From Sphingomonas sp. 32-62-10 (GTDB lineage Bacteria > Pseudomonadota > Alphaproteobacteria > Sphingomonadales > Sphingomonadaceae), in the NCBI GenBank assembly GCA_002280555.1, contig NCEE01000008.1:1-52493 (forward strand): a DNA stretch of 52,493 nt. The letters run 5' to 3'. A program made the position numbers and the translations under genes. The notes under the pieces were generated by a model. That model was given only the letters and a program-made list of their open reading frames with translations, did not search any database and had not been told where the DNA came from. Positions 18,295 to 23,401 of this stretch are shown piece by piece. Position 1 is the first letter of the stretch. The number at the start of each line of letters is the position of its first letter.

Positions 18295-19064
18295 CCACCG
18301 AGACCGTCGACGAAATCGATCAGTCGCGAGCACCCCTGCTCGATCACTTGATCGAGCTGCGCCGACGTTTGATCTACTGCGCGATCGCGGTCGCGCTGGC
18401 GTTTGGCGTGTGCTTCTATTTTTCCGACATTATCTTCGGCTTCCTGCTCCAGCCGCTGCTGCGGGCCGGGCAGAACCGCGTCGTCTACACCCAGCTGTTC
18501 GAGGCGTTTTTCGTCCAGATCAAGGTCGCGTTTTTCGCGGCGACGATGGTGTCGTTTCCCGTGATCGCCAACCAGCTGTGGCAGTTCGTCGCGCCGGGGC
18601 TTTACCGCCAGGAAAAGCGCGCATTGCTGCCCTTCCTGCTGGCGACACCGGTGCTGTTCACGCTGGGCGCGGCAATGGCCTATTATATCGCGGTGCCGAT
18701 GGCGTTGCACTTCCTGCTCGGTTTCCAGGGCAGCATCGGCGGCGTGGAGCGCGAGGCCCTGCCTGCGATCGACAATTACCTGTCGTTCATCATGCAATTT
18801 CTATTCGGCTTTGGCCTGTCATTCCTGTTGCCGGTGCTGCTGATGCTGCTTGAGCGTGCCGGGATCGTGACCCGCAAACAGCTTATCTCGGCGCGGCGCT
18901 ATGCGATTGTGGCGGCGGTCGGGATTGCGGCGGTGCTGACGCCGCCTGATATCGGATCGCAGCTGTTGCTCGCGATTCCGTTGATCATTCTCTACGAAAT
19001 CGCGATTATCGGCATCTGGATCACCGAAAAGCGACGTAAGCCGGTTGAAGCCGCAGCCGAGTGA
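18291..19064 (+). CDS. tatC: Sec-independent protein translocase TatC
   Basis: Multispanning Tat receptor core. 257 residues with six predicted spans; conserved N-terminal LLDHLIELRRRLIYC, the FF-containing second region (LFEAFFVQIKVAFFAA), FVAPGLYRQEKRALLPF and the C-terminal LTPPDIGSQLLLAIPL. Last gene of the argS-to-tatC run. Tat substrates in the window include the DUF1501 protein by its RRFF signal. No obvious intrinsic terminator for this strand was found in the 240 bases before the next gene. Confidence 0.95.
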   Translation: MTTETVDEIDQSRAPLLDHLIELRRRLIYCAIAVALAFGVCFYFSDIIFGFLLQPLLRAGQNRVVYTQLFEAFFVQIKVAFFAATMVSFPVIANQLWQFVAPGLYRQEKRALLPFLLATPVLFTLGAAMAYYIAVPMALHFLLGFQGSIGGVEREALPAIDNYLSFIMQFLFGFGLSFLLPVLLMLLERAGIVTRKQLISARRYAIVAAVGIAAVLTPPDIGSQLLLAIPLIILYEIAIIGIWITEKRRKPVEAAAE

Positions 19065-19116
19065 TTGGCACGATTGCGGCGCCTTGTCCGCAACCAATTC
19101 CAAACCACAACATCCT

Positions 19117-19220
19117 GAAATGATAAGACCCGGACACGCTGCCGAGGGGGGGAGGGCTGGCGCATCCGGGTCTAGGTCTTGGATAGCGAGAGCGGGGGGG
19201 CTTTTAATCGCTATCCGAAC
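19117..19220 (-). ncRNA. Predicted EcfG-dependent small RNA with two C-rich stem-loops
   Basis: No open reading frame explains this 240-base gap between tatC and the kinase gene. On the minus strand, a start about 6 bases after a perfect EcfG promoter gives an RNA of about 104 bases with two hairpins. Hairpin 1: GGATAGCGA (19216-19208) pairs with TCGCTATCC (19189-19181), with seven consecutive C in the 18-base loop. Hairpin 2: AGACCCGGA (19173-19165) pairs with TCCGGGTCT (19134-19126), extended inside by TGC/GCG and GCC/GGC pairs; its loop reads CCCUCCCCCCCU. A modest U-rich tail (TATCATTTC) follows. Two stem-loops with anti-Shine-Dalgarno C-rich loops resemble the alphaproteobacterial mmgR/SuhB sRNA type; membership is inferred, not shown. 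Confidence 0.7.
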
Positions 19221-19225
19221 ATAAA

Positions 19226-19250
19226 AACGCCCTTTGTAATTACTGGTTCC
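19226..19250 (-). promoter_or_regulatory. EcfG (general stress sigma factor) promoter of the small RNA
   Basis: On the minus strand GGAAC (19250-19246) and CGTT (19229-19226) are separated by exactly 16 bases. This is an exact match to the published alphaproteobacterial EcfG consensus GGAAC-N16/17-CGTT. It points leftward to the predicted sRNA, and the ecfG gene itself is 3 kb away. Confidence 0.75.
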
Positions 19251-19304
19251 ACGCCCCTTGGAAAAAAATCATTTGATCGGATCCGTGGGCGGCGATGGTG
19301 CAAA

Positions 19305-20921
19305 TCAGTCCCTGCCCGTGGTGGCAATCGGGATCTCATAAGCACCCACGAGCGGATCGTGGTGCAGCTTGGCGCGCAGTTGGCGAGAAAGGCCCTCGAT
19401 CACTCTGCCATAGCGCTCGCTGAGCTCGGCACGCAGCAAATCGCTGTCGACCAACGCTGGTGAGCTGATCCGCAGGATCGCACTGGACAGGCTCGGCGAC
19501 GTTTCATTGTCGCCGGAACCTGATCCGGTCGGTTTCAACGAAATCCGGATTGCGGCATCGCGCTGCACCATCATCGCCAGCTCGACGATCTCGGTGATCA
19601 GGAAGGCAATTGCCGTCGCGACATCCTGGTTGGATAGATAGCTATCCAGATCGAGCGTGATCGACAGTCCGGTGCGTTCGGGGGCCGTCGCGCGAATATT
19701 TGAGGCCAGATCACCGATCACCGATCGCAAGCCAAGCCCTCGTGTTTCTTCGAGTTCGGCAAAGTGATTGCGGTGGACAACCGCAAGCGCATCGACCCGG
19801 CGCTGGATCGCGGCATAGGCCGATGTCGCTTCCTCGCTGCGGGCGCCGCGGGCGTGGAAATTGATCAGGCTGGAGATCACCTGCAGGTTGTTCTTGACAC
19901 GGTGGTGTACCTCCCGAGTCAATTTGGTCTGGCGCACCAGCCCCTCGGCAAGCCCGGCTTCATGGGCAACGACGGTGCGGCTGATGGTGCGAAAGGTTTC
20001 GCCCAGCGCGCGGATCTCCTCCGCCGGTATCGATCGTGCACGCCCCAGATCGATGACTTCGCCGGGTTGATAGCTGGCGACCAGCGACCGCAATTCGCGC
20101 AGCGGCCTGATCAACAGGCGATCGACAACGAACCAGCCGATCCCGGCAGCGGCGGCCCACATCAGCAGCGGCAGCACCATGGCGATCACCAGCGCCGAAC
20201 TGATCGGTGCACTGCGCAGTGTCGTTTCAAAAGTCAGCCCGCCAATGCCCAGTGGCAGGCCAACCACTTCGGTACGATCGAACGGCGTGATGCTCGGCAA
20301 TTCCTGCAAGGCAAGGCGTTGCCGACCGAGCACAAGAGTGGCCGCATAGGGCTGCATGAACCCCTCCGGACGCGCGACATCGGCCAGCATCATCACGGGG
20401 AAAAAGACCTTGGCAGTCAATTTTCTGCTGGAGGCGGTGATCGCCATGGCAAGCCCCACCTTGGGCTCCAATGCCGCAGCAATTGGGCCTGGTTCGTCAG
20501 GCGGCGCAATAACGATCGGGCCGGGCACCTTGCTGCCGCAGATAACCTGCCCAGCCCGGTCGATGATCGAAAACCGAACGCCGGTCGCAAGCTGATCGGC
20601 AAACACACCTTGGGCGCGCGCGCAGCTGGGGGAATTGCTGCCGTCGTCATCAAGCGCGTTCAGGGCGACACGCAGCGCGGTCATATCGCCGACCAGCTCA
20701 ATGTTCAGCGCGCTCGCGCTTTCATTGGCCGCCAGTCGCGCGCGGGATGCGACTTCGGCATCGGCGACGTGCGTCGTCTGGCGGGTCGCAAATAGCGCAA
20801 TCAGGGCAAGCGGCAGCAATGCCGCGCTCAGGATCAAGAAAAGTTTTGCGCCCGTCGGCATTCGCGACAACGCGGCATTCCATGGCCGCAGGTCGGGCTC
20901 TTCAGCGCTGGCCCCCTCCAT
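19305..20921 (-). CDS. phyP: PhyP-like HisKA_2-type sensor kinase or phosphatase of the stress response
   Basis: 538 residues: cytoplasmic N terminus, span near 25-46 (LFLILSAALLPLALIALFA), a periplasmic sensor domain to about 240, a second span (ALVIAMVLPLLMWAAAAGIGW), a HAMP-like segment (LIRPLRELRSLVASY) and a HisKA_2 phosphoacceptor (EVHHRVKNNLQVISSLINFH). The C-terminal third should be the ATPase domain, but at the N-box position I read FLITEIVELAMM without the usual Asn residues, and no DxGxG box is visible. In Sphingomonas the kinase-like PhyP encoded in this locus acts as a negative regulator and phosphatase of PhyR; degenerate ATP binding would fit. It starts 8 bases after nepR ends. 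Confidence 0.75.
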   Translation of the reverse strand: MEGASAEEPDLRPWNAALSRMPTGAKLFLILSAALLPLALIALFATRQTTHVADAEVASRARLAANESASALNIELVGDMTALRVALNALDDDGSNSPSCARAQGVFADQLATGVRFSIIDRAGQVICGSKVPGPIVIAPPDEPGPIAAALEPKVGLAMAITASSRKLTAKVFFPVMMLADVARPEGFMQPYAATLVLGRQRLALQELPSITPFDRTEVVGLPLGIGGLTFETTLRSAPISSALVIAMVLPLLMWAAAAGIGWFVVDRLLIRPLRELRSLVASYQPGEVIDLGRARSIPAEEIRALGETFRTISRTVVAHEAGLAEGLVRQTKLTREVHHRVKNNLQVISSLINFHARGARSEEATSAYAAIQRRVDALAVVHRNHFAELEETRGLGLRSVIGDLASNIRATAPERTGLSITLDLDSYLSNQDVATAIAFLITEIVELAMMVQRDAAIRISLKPTGSGSGDNETSPSLSSAILRISSPALVDSDLLRAELSERYGRVIEGLSRQLRAKLHHDPLVGAYEIPIATTGRD

Positions 20922-20929
20922 GTCCGATG

Positions 20930-21094
20930 TTATTCGAGCTTGCCCAACAGATCGAGCATTTCCTGCGGAATCTGTTCGTCGATCGTCCGCTGATAGACGG
21001 TGCGCAAGGCCTGGCCCATCAACTGATCGCCGCCCTGGGGTTTTGCCGTACGTTTGGGGGACGCTTTTTTCGGCGTGGTACGATCAGAATTCAA
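20930..21094 (-). CDS. nepR: Anti-sigma factor NepR
   Basis: Small protein that holds EcfG inactive until phospho-PhyR captures it. I choose the TTG at 21094, which follows AGGGGGA at 5 bases and gives 54 residues; the frame is open to 21193 but that point lies inside the promoter. A basic N-terminal tail (RTTPKKASPKRTAKP) precedes the NepR helices MGQALRTVYQRTIDEQIPQE and MLDLLGKLE. phyP follows after 8 bases, so the two are one operon reading away from phyR. Confidence 0.85.
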   Translation of the reverse strand: MNSDRTTPKKASPKRTAKPQGGDQLMGQALRTVYQRTIDEQIPQEMLDLLGKLE

Positions 21095-21135
21095 CGAAAT
21101 CCCCCTAACACAATAAAGTACGGGCCCAATCGGCG

Positions 21136-21171
21136 GTGGCGCACGCGGCGGGGTGCTTTTTTGCGTGCCAC
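21136..21171 (-). other. Hairpin in the nepR leader
   Basis: In the predicted 85-90-base nepR leader, GTGGCACGC (21171-21163, minus sense) pairs with GCGT and GCCAC (21146-21136) with a two-base bulge. The stem is GC-rich with a 16-base loop beginning with six A. It is too far from the start codon to block it directly; it could stabilise the mRNA or be a protein or sRNA site. Role unknown. Confidence 0.4.
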
Positions 21172-21187
21172 TGCCAACCGGTGATGA

Positions 21188-21212
21188 AACCAAATAGCCG
21201 CTCGATTGTTCC
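21188..21212 (-). promoter_or_regulatory. EcfG-type promoter of nepR
   Basis: Minus-strand GGAAC (21212-21208) then 16 bases then GGTT (21191-21188), one mismatch from the EcfG consensus CGTT. nepR operons are commonly autoregulated by EcfG, which supports the assignment. Transcription would start near 21181, about 87 bases before the TTG start. Confidence 0.6.
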
Positions 21213-21323
21213 GCCTGCGATGCAAAAACACAAATCTATTTTGTGGGGGTTGCGTTACATTGTGTTTTGACAGGCTGGTGCCATCCAATTGGGGGGTAGG
21301 CCATAATGGAGAATTTGCCGATC

Positions 21324-22127
21324 ATGTCGCTTGGACAACAGCTTGCGCCGCACCTCCCGTTCCTTCGCCGTTATGCCCGCGCCCTCACCGGCAGCCAATC
21401 GCACGGCGATCATTATGTCCGCGCCTCGCTTGAGGCGATTGTAGCGGCACCATCGGAGTTTCCAAAGGACGTCGATCCCCGGCTTGGACTCTACCGCACG
21501 TTCCAGGTGATCTGGGCCTCGGCAAATGCCGATTTGAACGGTGATAGCGAGCCGGTTGCCGGCAGCGATGATGAGAGCATCGCCCGGGCACGCTTGGCCC
21601 GGATGACGCCGCTGTCACGCCAGGCGTTGCTGCTGACGGCGATGGAAGGCTTTACCCCCGAAGATGCCGGCTATCTGATCGATGTTCCGGTCGACGAGGT
21701 GGAAAGTCTGGTTGACGATGCGCTGGGCGAAATCGAAAAGCAGACGCGGGCGCGCGTGCTGATTGTTGAAGACGAGCCGATTATTGCGATGGATATCGAA
21801 TCGATCGTTCGTGACCTTGGCCATGATGTCACCGGGGTTGCGGTGACCCGCGACGAGGCCGTTGCGCTGGCAATGGAGGATCGTCCGGGTCTGGTGCTTG
21901 CTGACATTCAGCTCGCCGATGACAGTTCGGGGATTGATGCGGTGAAGGACATTCTCGCGCAATTCTCGGTACCGGTGATCTTCATCACGGCGTTCCCCGA
22001 ACGGCTGCTGACCGGCGAACGGCCTGAACCGACCTTCCTGATTACCAAGCCGTTTCAACGATCGACCGTGAAGGCGGCAATCGCGCAAGCGTTGTTCTTC
22101 GACGAAGCAACGGTGCCGACCAGCTGA
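21324..22127 (+). CDS. phyR: PhyR, anti-anti-sigma response regulator
   Basis: Master switch of the alphaproteobacterial general stress response. Residues about 1-135 are a sigma-factor-like domain that, once the receiver is phosphorylated, sequesters NepR. The receiver (VLIVEDEPIIAMDIESIV on) follows; the phosphoacceptor is the Asp in LADIQL, residue 194 with this start, which matches the D194 numbering I recall for Sphingomonas PhyR. FITAFPERL and FLITKPF carry the Thr and Lys of the receiver. An ATG at 21306 has a stronger G-rich ribosome site (GGGGGGTAGG) and would add six residues. Divergent from nepR. No GGAAC motif precedes it. Confidence 0.94.
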   Translation: MSLGQQLAPHLPFLRRYARALTGSQSHGDHYVRASLEAIVAAPSEFPKDVDPRLGLYRTFQVIWASANADLNGDSEPVAGSDDESIARARLARMTPLSRQALLLTAMEGFTPEDAGYLIDVPVDEVESLVDDALGEIEKQTRARVLIVEDEPIIAMDIESIVRDLGHDVTGVAVTRDEAVALAMEDRPGLVLADIQLADDSSGIDAVKDILAQFSVPVIFITAFPERLLTGERPEPTFLITKPFQRSTVKAAIAQALFFDEATVPTS

Positions 22128-22178
22128 TCAAGATTTAAACGATACGGACCCAAAACGGCTTTGGTGGGTTGAACCACC

Positions 22179-22316
22179 ATGACCGAGCCAGAAACCCCGA
22201 TCCATATCAGCGAAGAGGATGCGCGTGCTGGTGCTACGCCACACGTCGTCCGCTATGTGCTGGCCATCTCCATGGCGCTCATCATTATCGTTTTTGCCGT
22301 GATGTTCATGGGTTGA
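22179..22316 (+). CDS. 45-residue single-span membrane protein next to ecfG
   Basis: A short gene between phyR and ecfG. The protein starts MTEPETPIHISEEDARAG, has a polar acidic N terminus, and one C-terminal membrane helix (RYVLAISMALIIIVFAVMF). Codon use is normal for the genome and the reading frame fills the gap neatly. I recall similar short proteins beside ecfG in other sphingomonads but know no function. Its start codon lies at the 3' base of a perfect 6-bp hairpin (TGGTGG 22162-22167 with CCACCA 22174-22179), and its G-rich ribosome site is in the stem. Confidence 0.7.
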   Translation: MTEPETPIHISEEDARAGATPHVVRYVLAISMALIIIVFAVMFMG

Positions 22317-22420
22317 GGGAGGGGGTTGGGGATGAAGCTTTACCGTGACCCAGGTGGCCGCTGTGCCCGGAATAAGCCCCCGGTTTGGTTCGGCATGCAC
22401 TTTAAATTGATCGGAGCCGC

Positions 22421-23077
22421 ATGAGCGCGCCAGACGACATTGATGATGATCTGCCCGAAGCGCCGCCTGAGGCGCGGGTGCCACTGTCCGATGCTGAGTT
22501 CAAGGCACAGCTGGCCCAGGTGATTCCGCATTTGCGCGCTTTCGGGCGTTCCGTGTCGGGCAGTCGGGATCTGGCTGATGATCTGGTGCAGGAAACGTTG
22601 ATGAAAGCCTGGGCAGCGCGCCAGCGCTTTCAGGCCGGCACCAATATGCGCGCCTGGACCTTCATCATCCTGCGCAATCTGTACTTATCCCAGATGCGCC
22701 GATCGCGCTTTCGCGGCGAATGGGATGATCTGGTCGCCGATCGTATTCTTGCAGCGCCCGCCGGGCAGGACAAACAGGTTGAGCTGGGCGATATGCAGCG
22801 GGCGCTGCTCCACTTGCCGCAACCGCAGCGCGAAGCGCTGATTCTGGTTGGTGCAGGCGGCTTTGCCTATGAAGAAGCCGCTGAAATTTGCGGTGTGGCG
22901 GTCGGCACGATCAAGAGCCGCGTTGCGCGCGGCCGCGTTGCGCTCGAAACGCTTCTCACTGATGGATCGCTGCCATCGCGCCGCACGCACACCAACCCAC
23001 CAGGCCGCTCAGTGCTTGAGGTGTTGATGAACGATGTCGACGAACTTAGCCGCGACCGTGGGGCGGCATCGGACTGA
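22421..23077 (+). CDS. ecfG: General stress response sigma factor EcfG
   Basis: ECF15-type sigma factor directing RNA polymerase to GGAAC-N16/17-CGTT promoters. 218 residues. Region 2 is seen at about 40-95 (FGRSVSGSRDLADDLVQETLMKAWAA, shortened here, and RFQAGTNMRAWTFIILRNL), region 4 at about 125-180 (LPQPQREALILVGAGGFAYE, EAAEICGVAVGTIKSRVARG). An acidic N terminus of about 20 residues and a C-terminal tail flank it. ATG at 22421 follows GGAG. The 104-base gap upstream contains no clear EcfG promoter, so it may be transcribed from phyR. Confidence 0.93.
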   Translation: MSAPDDIDDDLPEAPPEARVPLSDAEFKAQLAQVIPHLRAFGRSVSGSRDLADDLVQETLMKAWAARQRFQAGTNMRAWTFIILRNLYLSQMRRSRFRGEWDDLVADRILAAPAGQDKQVELGDMQRALLHLPQPQREALILVGAGGFAYEEAAEICGVAVGTIKSRVARGRVALETLLTDGSLPSRRTHTNPPGRSVLEVLMNDVDELSRDRGAASD

Positions 23078-23111
23078 CCGAATGTGTAGCGTCGAAGAAT
23101 GAAACGCTTGC

Positions 23112-23312
23112 CTAATCCGTCGCGTTCTGCGTGCCCGGGTGCCGATCGAGCTGCGCCAGCAATGCGCTCATCTCACTTGGCACCTCATGCGACATCACGC
23201 GCGTATAGGCATTGCTGAGCGCCGATCCGATCGCATCATGACGGCGTGGAACCCCAACCGAAAACTCGGTCGGCGCGCGCAGCTCCCCGGGTAAAGATGA
23301 CTTGTTGAACAT
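23112..23312 (-). CDS. Second NepR-like anti-sigma factor candidate
   Basis: 66 residues, convergent with ecfG. The second half, IGSALSNAYTRVMSHEVPSE then MSALLAQLD, aligns with NepR of the same locus (MGQALRTVYQRTIDEQIPQE, MLDLLGKLE): G-x-A-L, the Tyr, the Pro-x-Glu-Met pair and L-L-x-x-L are all kept. The first half is a basic/polar tail, as in NepR. ATG at 23312 has only a weak AGG upstream. If functional it would be a second regulator of EcfG or of a paralogous sigma factor. Assignment is by motif alone. Confidence 0.65.
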   Translation of the reverse strand: MFNKSSLPGELRAPTEFSVGVPRRHDAIGSALSNAYTRVMSHEVPSEMSALLAQLDRHPGTQNATD

Positions 23313-23328
23313 AACCTGTATAACGGTC

Positions 23329-23393
23329 AGTTATCGGTTTTGTTGCCATGAATGGTGACATGCGATTATGATTAAATACCGAAGAGTTATCGG
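23329..23393. repeat. Paired AGTTATCGG direct repeats between NepR-like gene and glnE
   Basis: AGTTATCGG occurs at 23329-23337 and 23385-23393, 56 bases apart, in the 89-base divergent gap. The first is also part of TAAC-GGTCA-GTTA. The arrangement resembles operator pairs, but no regulator is identified. Confidence 0.35.
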
Positions 23394-23401
23394 AATTCTC
23401 G

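Noticed and set aside
19179..19463. 94-residue plus-strand frame across the sRNA region and kinase 3' end
   Set aside because: Begins inside hairpin sequence, no ribosome site, no similarity, and overlaps the kinase C terminus.
19764..20795. 343-residue plus-strand frame antisense to the kinase gene
   Set aside because: It has no recognisable domain, a composition rich in Arg/His/Gln, and lies wholly opposite a well-supported HisKA_2 protein; typical high-GC shadow.
21195..21305. EcfG promoter for phyR on the plus strand
   Set aside because: A CGTT occurs at 21253-21256, but no GGAAC lies 16-17 bases upstream.
22317..22420. EcfG promoter before ecfG
   Set aside because: GGAAT is present near 22372, but no CGTT at the right distance; I cannot support autoregulation from this sequence.
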